Assembly (NCBI RefSeq): GCF_028681615.1
Contig: NZ_JAQUHV010000002.1
Coordinates: 240,333 to 304,332, forward strand
Direction of reading: 5' to 3'
Length of the DNA: 64,000 nt
Source of the DNA: Sulfuricurvum sp.
GTDB lineage: Bacteria > Campylobacterota > Campylobacteria > Campylobacterales > Sulfurimonadaceae
The notes below the pieces were generated by a model that saw only the letters and a list, made by a program, of their open reading frames with translations, had not been told where the DNA came from and did no database searches. Numbering within the stretch: position 1 is the first letter of the stretch; the number at the start of each line of letters is the position of its first letter. Shown piece after piece: positions 18,936 through 29,557 of the stretch. Position numbers and translations under genes: made by a program.

Positions 18936-19322
18936 ATGAGAATGAAGCGTATCGATACGATAAATGTTATCCCGTTCATCGATATTATGCTGGTCCTTTT
19001 GGTGATGGTTTTGACTACCGCTACGTTTATCCGAACAGGACTTATCCCGGTCGATCTTCCCGAAGCCAAAGGGACGGCAGCGGAGCATAAACCGAGTGAA
19101 ATGAAACTGACGATCAAAAAAGACGGGACTTTGTGGGTCGATGAAAAAACGCAGGTAAGTCTGGCAGAATTTGAGAAGCGTGTGAGCGAAGGCGGAAAGA
19201 ATATGACGGTGGTCCTTTACAGTGATAAAGAAGCGGCATTTCAAAATTTTGTCGGAGTCATGGATGTCTTAAAACGACTCGGACACGAGCAGCTTTATAT
19301 CGTCACTGACAAGCAGAAATAG
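18936..19322 (+). CDS. exbD: ExbD/TolR-family protein
   Basis: 128 residues. One N-terminal membrane helix carrying the family's functional aspartate (INVIPFIDIMLVLLVMVLTT, the Asp of PFIDIM), then a periplasmic domain of about 85 residues with the ExbD/TolR fold (VLYSDKEAAFQNFVGVMDVLKRLG). Starts 4 bp after exbB. Confidence 0.93.
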   Translation: MRMKRIDTINVIPFIDIMLVLLVMVLTTATFIRTGLIPVDLPEAKGTAAEHKPSEMKLTIKKDGTLWVDEKTQVSLAEFEKRVSEGGKNMTVVLYSDKEAAFQNFVGVMDVLKRLGHEQLYIVTDKQK

Positions 19323-19324
19323 TC

Positions 19325-20020
19325 GTGCATCAAATCAGCAACTACGTTTACGCGCGGGATGAATTGCTTGCAATGGATATCCCTACCAAGCGACTTCCGA
19401 ATCCTTATCATGATTTCCCGTATATGGTTATCGAGGGGGTTTTGAGTCCTGCCGAATGTCGTGCCATTACCGCAGCGGCATTAGAGGATAAAGAAGCGGT
19501 TCAGGCAGAATTACGGGGACGTTCACTCGATACTGCTATTCGTAAAACCGATATTCATACACTTTCATTGGAACATCGAGCTGTGTATGACTGCCGTTTT
19601 GAAGCGGTAAGAAAAGAGATTGAAGATTTTTTTGCCCTTTCCCTCAGTACTTCGACCGATGTCCAAGTATTGGGGTATGAGAGCGGATCGTTTTATGTCA
19701 AGCACAGTGACGATGCGAGCGAACTGCAAAATCGCGATGGACATACTGTCGGATTTCATACCGTTGCCCCTGAGCGAAAACTCACGACGGTATTATTTAC
19801 CACCTCCTACACCCCCAATCCTACGGATACCGATCATTTCAGCGGAGGCGAACTTCTTTTTAACTACCTGTGTGACGAGGGAGGAAATACGATCACTTTG
19901 CGCCCGGAAGCAGGGGATATGGTAGTGTTTTTCAGCAACCCCTATTTTTCTCATGAAGTCCTACCCGTAAAATCAGGATACCGTCTCAGCCTAGTACAAT
20001 GGCATAATGCCCACAGTTAA
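19325..20020 (+). CDS. 2-oxoglutarate/Fe(II)-dependent dioxygenase
   Basis: 231 residues, prolyl-4-hydroxylase-like double-stranded beta-helix. Candidate iron ligands are HSD in YVKHSDDA and His in YFSHEVLP, with the 2-oxoglutarate-binding Arg in SGYRLSLVQWH. The SGGELLFNY segment is typical of the PiuC/P4H branch. GTG start 2 bp after exbD; an ATG 16 codons on is possible. The position after exbBD suggests a link to iron or TonB-dependent uptake, as with PiuC; the substrate is unknown. Confidence 0.75.
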   Translation: MHQISNYVYARDELLAMDIPTKRLPNPYHDFPYMVIEGVLSPAECRAITAAALEDKEAVQAELRGRSLDTAIRKTDIHTLSLEHRAVYDCRFEAVRKEIEDFFALSLSTSTDVQVLGYESGSFYVKHSDDASELQNRDGHTVGFHTVAPERKLTTVLFTTSYTPNPTDTDHFSGGELLFNYLCDEGGNTITLRPEAGDMVVFFSNPYFSHEVLPVKSGYRLSLVQWHNAHS

Positions 20021-20054
20021 GCTATAATTTCTTATCTTTTTTTGAAGGGCATTA

Positions 20055-21035
20055 ATGCGCTACTTTTATACTTCTTTTATTATTCTTGCTATCGGATTGA
20101 TAGCGGGGTATTTTCTGGGGGGGTTCGAGGGCGTTTATATCGCCGCGTTATTGGTTGTACTGGAAATCTCGCTTTCGTTTGACAATGCCGTAGTAAATGC
20201 CAAAATATTGGAGACGATGGAACCGGTATGGCAGGAGCGGTTTATCCTTTTCGGTATGCCGATAGCGGTGTTCGGGATGAGACTTTTATTTCCGTTGGCA
20301 ATTGTCTCGATTGTGACGGGAATGGGGCTTTTTGAGACCCTTCAGGTAGCCATGGATGAGCCTCACCGGTATGAAGCAATCCTTAAAACAACCGAAACGA
20401 CCATTTTTGCCTTCGGGGGCGCATTTTTGCTCATGGTATTTTTGGATTTCTTTTTCCAGGAACATGATGTCAAATGGGTCACCTTTGTAGAGGGTTCCAA
20501 GATGATGGAGCAGTTTTCCGGAGTAGCGAACATCGAGCTGATTACCGCAATTATGGTTGGAATCGGGTTAGGTCATCTTACGCAAGACTTCGGAGTCGTA
20601 TTGGCCTTTATGTACGGGGTTTTGCTCCACTCGCTCCTCAATATGCTCGATCACTTCCTCTCTTCCGATACGGTCAAAAGCGGGATCGCCGGGTTTATCT
20701 ATTTGGAAGTATTGGATGCGAGTTTCAGTTTCGACGGTGTGATCGGGGCGTTTGCCCTTAGCAGCAATATTTTTATCATTATGATCGGGCTAGGAGTCGG
20801 AGCGATGTTCGTTCGGAGCATTACCCTCTATTTTGTCGAGCATAAAACCCTTTCACAATTCCGCTATCTCGAACACGGCGCCCATTACGCGATCGGGATT
20901 TTGGCCATTATTATGCTGATGAAAATCACTACTCATATTGACGAAGCGGTGACAGGTACGATCGGTATCGGATTGATCTCAATTGCCTTTTTACATTCGA
21001 TTTGGGAAAACAGACAGGCGAATACAGAAGAGTAA
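20055..21035 (+). CDS. DUF475/TerC-like integral membrane protein
   Basis: 326 residues with about eight membrane helices. The segment LLVVLEISLSFDNAVVNAKIL near residue 35 is the TerC/DUF475 signature with charged residues inside a helix, and it is repeated in EVLDASFSFDGVIGAFAL near 225. Family members are proposed metal-ion exporters. A hairpin GCCGTC-TTTA-GACGGC lies at the gene's end. Confidence 0.8.
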   Translation: MRYFYTSFIILAIGLIAGYFLGGFEGVYIAALLVVLEISLSFDNAVVNAKILETMEPVWQERFILFGMPIAVFGMRLLFPLAIVSIVTGMGLFETLQVAMDEPHRYEAILKTTETTIFAFGGAFLLMVFLDFFFQEHDVKWVTFVEGSKMMEQFSGVANIELITAIMVGIGLGHLTQDFGVVLAFMYGVLLHSLLNMLDHFLSSDTVKSGIAGFIYLEVLDASFSFDGVIGAFALSSNIFIIMIGLGVGAMFVRSITLYFVEHKTLSQFRYLEHGAHYAIGILAIIMLMKITTHIDEAVTGTIGIGLISIAFLHSIWENRQANTEE

Positions 21036-21044
21036 TTTTTCCCT

Positions 21045-21060
21045 GCCGTCTTTAGACGGC
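21045..21060. terminator. Terminator hairpin between converging genes
   Basis: Perfect 6-bp stem GCCGTC/GACGGC with TTTA loop, between the DUF475 gene and the converging small membrane-protein gene, overlapping the latter's stop. A T-run (CCCTTTTTC) is found a few bases downstream on the plus strand. Confidence 0.5.
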
Positions 21061-21318
21061 ATCCTCTCCCTTTTTCTTCCCTTTATAGTATTTTATTATT
21101 CCGTATATGCTAATCACTATCCATGTAGATTCCATCAGAAATGAGGAAAGATTCCAGTTATACAACAGTGAAATGATAATGAGAAAGGCTCCAAGTGTAT
21201 TTAAAACGGAGAAACCTAAATCTTTTGCATCCATTTTCTCAAATTGCAACAGTGTATAAGCGATGATGATAACGATTACACCGAGGATGCCGAAGAAGTC
21301 GCTAAGTGTTACATGCAT
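21052..21318 (-). CDS. Small membrane protein (CBU_0592-like)
   Basis: 88 residues, three hydrophobic segments (FFGILGVIVIIIAYTLLQ, VLNTLGAFLIIISLLYN, STWIVISIYGIIKYY). The pattern resembles the CBU_0592 family of unknown function. ATG at 21318 is preceded by GGA at a fitting distance; a TTG four codons upstream is possible. Basic C-terminus (KGKKKGEDAV). Confidence 0.6.
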   Translation of the reverse strand: MHVTLSDFFGILGVIVIIIAYTLLQFEKMDAKDLGFSVLNTLGAFLIIISLLYNWNLSSFLMESTWIVISIYGIIKYYKGKKKGEDAV

Positions 21319-21513
21319 AGGGAATTCCAATTTTAGGATGATTAGAGAAGTGTAGCGAATAAGAGTTAAAGAGAGAGTGTTACAGAAAATATGATTTTAT
21401 TCGCTTAAAAAATACATTATATAGACCATTCTTTCCACGATATGATACAATAGTTGCATTATGATAGTTTTGTTTTTTTAATAATTCTCTCAAATTGAAA
21501 GTGGAAGTGTAGA

Positions 21514-23031
21514 GTGAAAATTGTCCATTCATCGAAACGTATCATATCCCTATTATTGGCACTGATCAGTTTGATAACTTTGATTTTTTTGTATATGGGG
21601 CATCTACAGCACATACTGGTTTTGGAAACGATTGTAGAAAATGAGAAAGATATTGGCGGTAAAATTTATACGAATACTTTTAAATTGGTGACCGAACATT
21701 ATGAATCGGTCGCAAACAGTCTTTTATTGAATGATGACATTACAAATGCTTTTGAGAAACGCGATCGGAAGAAACTGTTAGCCTTGACGGAACCGATTTA
21801 TAAACAGCTCGTCGCTCAAAATCCCTATCTTAAAATTATGCATTTTCACACACCGAAAAGTGTGAGTTTTTTAAGGGTTCATCAGCCGGACAAATTCGGA
21901 GATGATTTGAGCAGTTTTCGATACATCGTCAATAATGTCAACGCACAAAAGAAAAAGCAAACCGGGCTGGAAGTGGGGCGCTATGGGATCAATTATCGGG
22001 TTGTCGTACCGGTTTTTAATCATCAGGGAAAACATTTAGGCTCATTTGAATTCGGCATCGACATCGATTATATTTTCAATATTTTCCATAAAGATTATGG
22101 GCTTGAAAATATTCTTTTCGTCAATAAAGAGGTATTCAAAATCATTCACGGAAATAATAAAAAATTGAAATATAAATCTTTTTCCGATAAATATTATGTT
22201 TTGGAACCTTCGGATAATTCGATCAGCAATATTATTACTCCGTCGGATCTTGCTAAAAACTACTTTTTTGTTAAATACAAAGGGATGGAAAATCTGGTCT
22301 TTACCGTAACGGAGATGAAAAGTGTTACGGGAGAAGAGATCGGGGAAATCGTGTTTGTCAAAAATATGAACGCGTATGATTCGCAGATTACTTTTTTACG
22401 AAATATCTCGGTCGCCTTGGGATTGTCACTTGTATTTTTATCGTTTTATCTACTGAGAAAAATCTTCCATCATTATACCCATGCGATTGATACGTATCAA
22501 AGTCAGTTGGAGATTAAGAACAGAACACTTTCCAAACTCAGCAATATAGACCATCTGACCAAAGCACATAATCGACGATCGATTGAAAGAGTCTTGAGTA
22601 AAGAACTAAATCGAGCCAAGCGTTACGAAAAACCTCTCTCCATCATCATGATAGATTTGGATAATTTTAAACATGTGAATGATATACATGGGCATAATGC
22701 AGGGGATACGGTATTAAAAAATACAGCAAAAATAATACAGGGGATGATTCGGGAATCTGACTATTTCGGTCGATGGGGCGGAGAAGAATTTGTGCTTATT
22801 GTTACCGAAACACCGATAGAAAAAGCCGCTATTGTTGCTGAACAAATCCGAAAAGCGATCAATACACATGATTTTTCCGAACCTTCCACGGTGACATGCA
22901 GTATCGGTATGGCACAAATGCGTACGGGTGATAATGCAACAGAAGTAGTCGCAAAAGCCGACAGTGCCTTGTATCAAGCAAAAAACAGCGGAAAAAACAA
23001 AGTGGTTTTGTATAAAGAGAAAGGAGAATAA
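21514..23031 (+). CDS. Diguanylate cyclase with periplasmic cache sensor
   Basis: 505 residues. Membrane helix about 10-30, periplasmic double-cache-like sensor about 35-290 (LKIMHFHTPKSVSFLRVHQP, then SFEFGIDIDYIF), second helix about 293-312, short coiled stretch, then a GGDEF domain about 340-500. The active site reads GGEEF and an RxxD inhibitory I-site (RESD) stands five residues before it, so it should make c-di-GMP with product inhibition. GTG start at 21514. A single gene converging on groEL. Confidence 0.9.
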   Translation: MKIVHSSKRIISLLLALISLITLIFLYMGHLQHILVLETIVENEKDIGGKIYTNTFKLVTEHYESVANSLLLNDDITNAFEKRDRKKLLALTEPIYKQLVAQNPYLKIMHFHTPKSVSFLRVHQPDKFGDDLSSFRYIVNNVNAQKKKQTGLEVGRYGINYRVVVPVFNHQGKHLGSFEFGIDIDYIFNIFHKDYGLENILFVNKEVFKIIHGNNKKLKYKSFSDKYYVLEPSDNSISNIITPSDLAKNYFFVKYKGMENLVFTVTEMKSVTGEEIGEIVFVKNMNAYDSQITFLRNISVALGLSLVFLSFYLLRKIFHHYTHAIDTYQSQLEIKNRTLSKLSNIDHLTKAHNRRSIERVLSKELNRAKRYEKPLSIIMIDLDNFKHVNDIHGHNAGDTVLKNTAKIIQGMIRESDYFGRWGGEEFVLIVTETPIEKAAIVAEQIRKAINTHDFSEPSTVTCSIGMAQMRTGDNATEVVAKADSALYQAKNSGKNKVVLYKEKGE

Positions 23032-23050
23032 AAGGGATTTGTTTGGTTTT

Positions 23051-23092
23051 GTTCGCCGAAACACCAAGCAGTTGGTGTTTCTTGAGGCGAAC
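23051..23092. terminator. Bidirectional terminator between the cyclase gene and groEL
   Basis: Two nested stems: GTTCGCC (23051-23057) with GGCGAAC (23086-23092), and GAAACACCA (23058-23066) with TGGTGTTTC (23073-23081). It ends at the groEL stop codon and sits between two convergent genes. Confidence 0.7.
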
Positions 23093-24739
<1,647 letters not shown>

Positions 24740-24753
24740 TTAATAGTGTTTGG

Positions 24754-25014
24754 TTATTTGATAATTCCGAGTAAATCATCTGTTTCGATGACCAAATACG
24801 ATTTTCCGTCAAGAGTGAGTTCACTGCCGGCATATTTACCGAATACAACAGTGTCTCCCGTAGAAACGTTTTCTACCTCTGTGCTCACAGCAAGGACAGT
24901 ACCTTGTGAAGGTTTCTCTTTTGCATTGTCAGGGATAATAATCCCTGAAGCGGTTTTGGTTGCCTCTTCAAGACGTTGAACCAAGACTCGTTTTCCAAGC
25001 GGTTGAAAGTTCAT
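24754..25014 (-). CDS. groES: Co-chaperonin GroES (Hsp10)
   Basis: 86 residues from the ATG at 25014 ([16 protein letters not shown]); a longer frame from 25056 begins within the promoter. The mobile loop is [23 protein letters not shown] and the roof-loop region follows. 29 bp before groEL. Confidence 0.96.
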   Translation of the reverse strand: MNFQPLGKRVLVQRLEEATKTASGIIIPDNAKEKPSQGTVLAVSTEVENVSTGDTVVFGKYAGSELTLDGKSYLVIETDDLLGIIK

Positions 25015-25047
25015 AGCATTTCCTTTTAAGTGATTTATATGCTCGGG

Positions 25048-25099
25048 ATTGTACACGAGTTTAGGTTAATTGTCAATGTCTTAGTCTATACGACTCAAT
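25048..25099 (-). promoter_or_regulatory. groESL promoter with possible HspR-like operator
   Basis: Minus strand: TTGACA at 25076-25071 and TACAAT at 25053-25048, separated by 17 bp, a near-consensus sigma-70 promoter. Just upstream, 25079-25099 reads TCTTAGT-N7-ACTCAAT on the plus strand, resembling the HspR repeat CTTGAGT-N7-ACTCAAG in one strong and one weak half. The promoter is convincing; the operator is tentative. Confidence 0.6.
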
Positions 25100-25225
25100 T
25101 AATGTGAGCTTATAGTGTGTATATTAAATTCGGATTTTATTTTTTTTTACTTTTAGTACATCTTTTAGTTTTTAATAAGCAATGGTTGACTATAATTCCG
25201 GCCTTATCCAATTCTACTTAAAGAT

Positions 25226-25302
25226 GGCTGGGTAGCTCAGCTGGTTAGAGCGCTGGTCTCATAAGCCGGAGGTCGGGGGTTCGAGTCCCCCCCCCGCCAC
25301 CA
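25226..25302 (+). tRNA. tRNA-Met (CAT)
   Basis: 77 nt with encoded CCA, anticodon loop CTCATAA (anticodon CAT), D-loop with GCTGGTTAG and T-loop GGTTCGAGTCC. It lacks the C1 mismatch of initiators, so elongator Met is favoured over fMet; an Ile tRNA with modified CAT anticodon cannot be excluded. The acceptor stem has a T4-C mismatch next to a run of nine C. A TATAAT promoter box lies at 25191-25196. Confidence 0.88.
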
Positions 25303-25401
25303 TCTGAAAAATCCCTGTTTTACACATCACGAAAAAAAATCTACACTATAATTTACGTATGCAATCAACAGATGTTTTTATCATTGTTATGAAAGTGTGA
25401 A

Positions 25402-26949
25402 GTGAAAAAAAAGATTCAAACAGAGTTTTATACCAATAAATCGTATTTTTATTTCGGTACATTGATCGCTTTGCTGAGTATGTTGCCACAGTTATTCTTT
25501 TCTCCAAATTCGGTTCATTCTACTTATTTGCTCATTACGCTCGTTTTGTTGATCATGATCCCGAAGTTCAGCAAGATACTCTTGTCTATTTTTATCATCT
25601 TTATCAATCTCAGCAACATACTGATCGGCCATATCGCCCTTCATTGGGGGTATGCATTAGCGGATATCAAACCTCGTATCGAAGTTGCTTTTTTATCTCC
25701 GATTTATGAAACCAGAGAATATATGACGCACTATATAGACTACAGGGACTATATCCTCGTTTTCTATACTTTTTTTGTTTTGTATCTTTTATTCAAATTT
25801 ATACGACATTTCACCCACTCTTACAAAGTTTTTAGAATTATAGGGCTGGGGGTCTTTGTATCGATACTTTTGTCGGTTACTTTTTACATTAATCCGGTCA
25901 GGGAATTCGAACCTTTCAGCGTTCCGTGTGAAGTGTGCAGTGTGATGGACGATAAAAAGAAAATTGATCAGATTATGCAAAAAAGAGAAGAATACATAAG
26001 TCATCTCAAAATACTCAAAGCCAATAAAAAACATCAGATTTACGACAAAGTGATAGTCGTCATGGGTGAAAGTGCCAATAAAAACCATATGTCACTTTAT
26101 GGTTATAAATTTCCGACAACTCCCTTTTTGGATTCGCTCCGACAATCTCGTGATCTGTACGTCTTTAATGCTATTGCACCTACGAATCAGACGCGATATT
26201 CACTCCCCATCGATTTAACCGAAGCGAATGTGCACTATTATGAGAACCGGTATTATCACTCATGCTCTATACTGACAAATTTCAAAGCCAATGATTATGA
26301 AACGTATTGGATTTCCAATCAGGGGCGGGTGGGGAAAAACGATTCATCGATCTCATCAATGGCATATGAAGCGAATTTGTCATTTTTTGCCAATCTGAAT
26401 TATTTGGAAGCTAAAACCGATGAGGTTCTCTTGGATTATCTGAATAAACTGCGAACAAATCCGGGAAAAGAGATGTATCTCGTACATATCATGGGATCGC
26501 ATTCGGATTATGTAAACCGATATAACACAGAGACTGCTTTGTTTAAAAATGCAAAGAATATTGTGGAAGAGTACGATAACAGCATCCACTATAGCGACTA
26601 CATTTTAAGTCAAATTTTTGAGCGATTCAAACATGAAAGATTGCTGCTCATCTATCTATCGGATCATGGAGAAAATATCAATCTTGAAAACAACGGGCAT
26701 GGTTTTTTGCCGCCGTTTAAAGATGAATATACCGTCCCCTTTGTCATTTACAGCAATGTTAAAAATCCGAGATTAGACGAAATTTATCGGGATAACAAAA
26801 AAGGGTATTTCAATTTGGAAAATTTTAACTATATCGTTCAATATCTCAGTGGGATCACCAATCATAAAAATTTATCATTCTCGCATGACGTTATGGCTGT
26901 CGAACCAAGCAATATATTCAATTTCGATGAATTGGATTTTTATAATTAA
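25402..26949 (+). CDS. Phosphoethanolamine transferase (EptA-like)
   Basis: 515 residues. N-terminal half with about five membrane helices, then a periplasmic sulfatase-fold domain from about residue 200. Metal-site motifs: VVMGESANKNHMSLYGY (Glu), candidate phosphoacceptor Thr in NQTRYSLP, HIMGSHSDY and LSDHGENI (Asp-His). Adds phosphoethanolamine to lipid A or another surface acceptor; the acceptor is not predictable. GTG start at 25402. Conserved cysteine pair PCEVCSV near the domain junction. Confidence 0.85.
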   Translation: MKKKIQTEFYTNKSYFYFGTLIALLSMLPQLFFSPNSVHSTYLLITLVLLIMIPKFSKILLSIFIIFINLSNILIGHIALHWGYALADIKPRIEVAFLSPIYETREYMTHYIDYRDYILVFYTFFVLYLLFKFIRHFTHSYKVFRIIGLGVFVSILLSVTFYINPVREFEPFSVPCEVCSVMDDKKKIDQIMQKREEYISHLKILKANKKHQIYDKVIVVMGESANKNHMSLYGYKFPTTPFLDSLRQSRDLYVFNAIAPTNQTRYSLPIDLTEANVHYYENRYYHSCSILTNFKANDYETYWISNQGRVGKNDSSISSMAYEANLSFFANLNYLEAKTDEVLLDYLNKLRTNPGKEMYLVHIMGSHSDYVNRYNTETALFKNAKNIVEEYDNSIHYSDYILSQIFERFKHERLLLIYLSDHGENINLENNGHGFLPPFKDEYTVPFVIYSNVKNPRLDEIYRDNKKGYFNLENFNYIVQYLSGITNHKNLSFSHDVMAVEPSNIFNFDELDFYN

Positions 26950-26959
26950 TCTTCCTGAT

Positions 26960-27460
26960 TTACGATCCTGGCCCCATTGCATTAGAAGCCACTTTCCCAG
27001 TATATTTGAATATCTGCGCTCCATGCATACTGATAGCCCCCTCCAGAACATCAAGTGCTGCAAACAATTCCTCTGATTTGTCCTTTAACAGATGATATTT
27101 CTTTTTGATTTGAGAAGAAACGGATAAGATCGGATGCCACCACAAAACGATTTTTTGGATACCGAACATCATTTTATTTTGCCCCTTGCCGGATTTCAAT
27201 GCAAGAATGTCCAAATATAAATCATGCAGTTCTTTATGGAGTGTATCGACCGTTGCAAATGAAGTATAAATTTTGGAATTACGATCGAGTGATTTGAATT
27301 CACTTATAAGCCATTTTCCAAGTACGCATTCTGTTGCGGATGATTCGATTAGCGGCGAATCGGACAGAGCGTTTCCGACCAGATCTTCAACCCTGCTGAT
27401 CCATCTAAGATGTGCTTTTTTTGCGTCATGCAATCCGACTATAATTGCTTTTTGTGTCAT
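26960..27460 (-). CDS. Stand-alone CZB zinc-binding domain protein
   Basis: 166 residues, cytoplasmic. Residues about 10-90 match the chemoreceptor zinc-binding domain: HLRW, then CVLGKWL, then HKELH. The rest is helical. No signalling or membrane domain is present. Converges on the phosphoethanolamine transferase with a 10-bp gap. In E. coli the CZB diguanylate cyclase DgcZ senses zinc; a free CZB protein may pass zinc or oxidant signals to chemotaxis or c-di-GMP proteins (inference). Confidence 0.75.
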   Translation of the reverse strand: MTQKAIIVGLHDAKKAHLRWISRVEDLVGNALSDSPLIESSATECVLGKWLISEFKSLDRNSKIYTSFATVDTLHKELHDLYLDILALKSGKGQNKMMFGIQKIVLWWHPILSVSSQIKKKYHLLKDKSEELFAALDVLEGAISMHGAQIFKYTGKVASNAMGPGS

Positions 27461-27676
27461 TGCAATTCCCTATTTTGAATTCCAAATACGATGATAGATT
27501 CTATCGATCCTTTCTTTAAAATATAATAATAAAAAACCCAAATAATTAAAAATAAGTTGTTTTTAGAAACAAACGCATGGAATAAACTCGTTGTAAAATA
27601 GATTCTCGAAAGGGTTGAGACTAAAAAAAATTAACTGTATTTGGTACTGATGAATTATATTTTTTTGGTAACTTTT

Positions 27677-27699
27677 CTGAACGATTCATGTGTTATAAT
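27677..27699 (+). promoter_or_regulatory. Promoter region of the Ech-type operon
   Basis: TATAAT at 27694-27699, 35 bp before the echA start. CTGAACGATTCAT at 27677-27689 partly resembles the palindromic motif found before hydA and the nickel transporter (9 of the first 10 bases agree), but the second half does not align. -35 is poor. Confidence 0.4.
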
Positions 27700-27733
27700 C
27701 TATGAAATTTGCACCTAAAAAGGATGCGGAACG

Positions 27734-29557
27734 ATGCTATTAACACTTATTCTATTACCGATAGCAACGGCTTTTTTAACACTGTTCTCCTCCAAACGTA
27801 TGCAGTATTTTTTGAGTGGGGCTGTTTTAGCGATCGGGAGCTATCAATCGATTGTACTTTTTACCTCCGCAGAAAACATGTCGTTTCATCTCTCTTCTCT
27901 TTTTAATACCGTTATCATTGCCGCAGATATTATTTTATTGCTCTATTTTTTATATCAGGGTACGAAACACAACAGCTCGAAAGTCATCGTGTTAGCTGTC
28001 GTACAGTTAGTGCTGTTTCTATACATTGAGCATGCTGCTTCATCAGGACATTCAGCACAGGTAGTGGTTGATGGGCTCTCTAAATATACAATGGAGTATG
28101 ATATTTCCTCTGGACATTCGGCAGAGATAGTGGTCGATGGGCTCTCCAAATTTATGTTTCTTATCATCAATATTGTGGGTGGGATTATCGTACTGTATTC
28201 CGTCCGTTATATGGAAGATGAAGAGGCAACACTGCGCAAAAAACAGCTTTTTATTGCCGGAATGTTCCTTTTTCTGTCGGTCATGAATGCTATTGTCTGC
28301 GCAAATTCTCTCATGCTTTTCTTCTTTTTATTCGAGATGACTACGTTGGCATCGTATCAGCTTATCGCTTTTCGCAATGATGAACTCAGCCGTACAAATG
28401 CCCTCAGAGCGCTTTGGATGAATCAAATCGGAGGAGCGGTGATCTTAGCAGGGGCACTAATCGCGCTTCGCAGTGCGAATACTTTGATGTTTGACACGCT
28501 GCTTCAGCATTCTGGAGGGATGTTGCTTCTTGCTTTGGCGCTGTTAAGTATGTCGGCATTGGTGAAAGGGGCATCGGTTCCGTTTGATAGCTGGCTGTTG
28601 GGAGCTATGGTTGCGCCTACCCCGGTGAGTGCGATGCTCCATTCGGCTACGATGGTCAAAATCGCTCCGTATTTGATTTTAAAACTTGCACCGGTACTTG
28701 GGACGACGCTACTCGGAGGGGTTTTATCCATAATAGGGGCTCTGGTATTTGTCGCCGCGTCGTATCTGGCGTTGTCTCGTTCGGTTTTCAAGGAGATATT
28801 GGGATATTCTACCGTGGCTCTTTTGGGGTTAATGATGGCTTTAGCGGCAATCGGTACGAAAGAGACGATGATGCTTGCAATGGTGCTGATGCTCTTTCAT
28901 GCCCTCTCCAAAGCGCTGCTTTTTTTGGCGGCGGGAGTTTTGGAAAAACAGTATCATCTCAAAAGCATCGAAGAGATGAGTGCACTGGTGCATCGTGCTC
29001 CCAAAACGGTCGGCTATATCGTGCTGGGGTTTGTTTCGTTGACGTTGCCGCCGTTCGGTCTCTTTGTAGGGAAACTTTTTGCCATTACTTCGGTGGCATC
29101 GCTTCTGCGGGAACGCCCTTTGTTAGTGATCGTACTGGTCTCTATGGTCGTCGGGAGTGCATTGCTGGTGCTTTTGTATTTTAAAGTCTCTTCGGCGCTT
29201 CTCTCCAACCCTTCCGATACGCTCTCTGCTGAAAGGGAACGCATACCCTATGGCTATAATATTCCGTTGATTTTTTTGACTCTTCTGATCGTGGGGTCCG
29301 GTGCCGGATTCATCATTATCCAGCACAATGTATTACTTGCATTGCTGGCGGTTCCTCTGACCTTCGTCTTTGTTTTGCCGAGGGTTATGCGGGGGATGGA
29401 GCGATATGATCGGACTGACCCTTACCACTGCGGAGAAAAAGAGCCTTTTGATGCGGCCTTGGTCTATTTTGAACCTTCCGTTCGAGTAAAACGGATGATT
29501 TACTGGAGTTTTACCCTGCTGTTTGTTTCGGTAGCGGTTATTGGAGGGCTCTCATGA
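27734..29557 (+). CDS. echA: Group 4 hydrogenase, proton-pumping subunit (EchA/NuoL-like)
   Basis: 607-residue antiporter-like membrane subunit of an energy-converting [NiFe]-hydrogenase, with about 14-16 helices. Conserved features: lysine-bearing helices around ALVKGASVPFDSWLLGAMVAPTPVSAMLHSATMVK (residues about 275-310) and MLFHALSKALLFLAAG. First gene of six in the order A (NuoL), B (NuoH), C (NuoB), D (NuoC), E (NuoD), F (NuoI), the order of Methanosarcina Ech. Odd: residues 103-124 and 125-141 are a tandem repeat (SSGHSAQVVVDGLSK and SSGHSAEIVVDGLSK). Stop overlaps the next start (ATGA). Confidence 0.88.
   Translation: MLLTLILLPIATAFLTLFSSKRMQYFLSGAVLAIGSYQSIVLFTSAENMSFHLSSLFNTVIIAADIILLLYFLYQGTKHNSSKVIVLAVVQLVLFLYIEHAASSGHSAQVVVDGLSKYTMEYDISSGHSAEIVVDGLSKFMFLIINIVGGIIVLYSVRYMEDEEATLRKKQLFIAGMFLFLSVMNAIVCANSLMLFFFLFEMTTLASYQLIAFRNDELSRTNALRALWMNQIGGAVILAGALIALRSANTLMFDTLLQHSGGMLLLALALLSMSALVKGASVPFDSWLLGAMVAPTPVSAMLHSATMVKIAPYLILKLAPVLGTTLLGGVLSIIGALVFVAASYLALSRSVFKEILGYSTVALLGLMMALAAIGTKETMMLAMVLMLFHALSKALLFLAAGVLEKQYHLKSIEEMSALVHRAPKTVGYIVLGFVSLTLPPFGLFVGKLFAITSVASLLRERPLLVIVLVSMVVGSALLVLLYFKVSSALLSNPSDTLSAERERIPYGYNIPLIFLTLLIVGSGAGFIIIQHNVLLALLAVPLTFVFVLPRVMRGMERYDRTDPYHCGEKEPFDAALVYFEPSVRVKRMIYWSFTLLFVSVAVIGGLS
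28040..28171 (+). repeat. Tandem 66-bp duplication inside echA
   Basis: Two 66-bp units (28040-28105 and 28106-28171) encode SSGHSAxxVVDGLSK twice. The second copy runs into the conserved LSKFMFLI helix, so the first is the extra unit. The copies differ at many third positions, so the event is not brand-new. The reading frame is kept. Confidence 0.8.
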
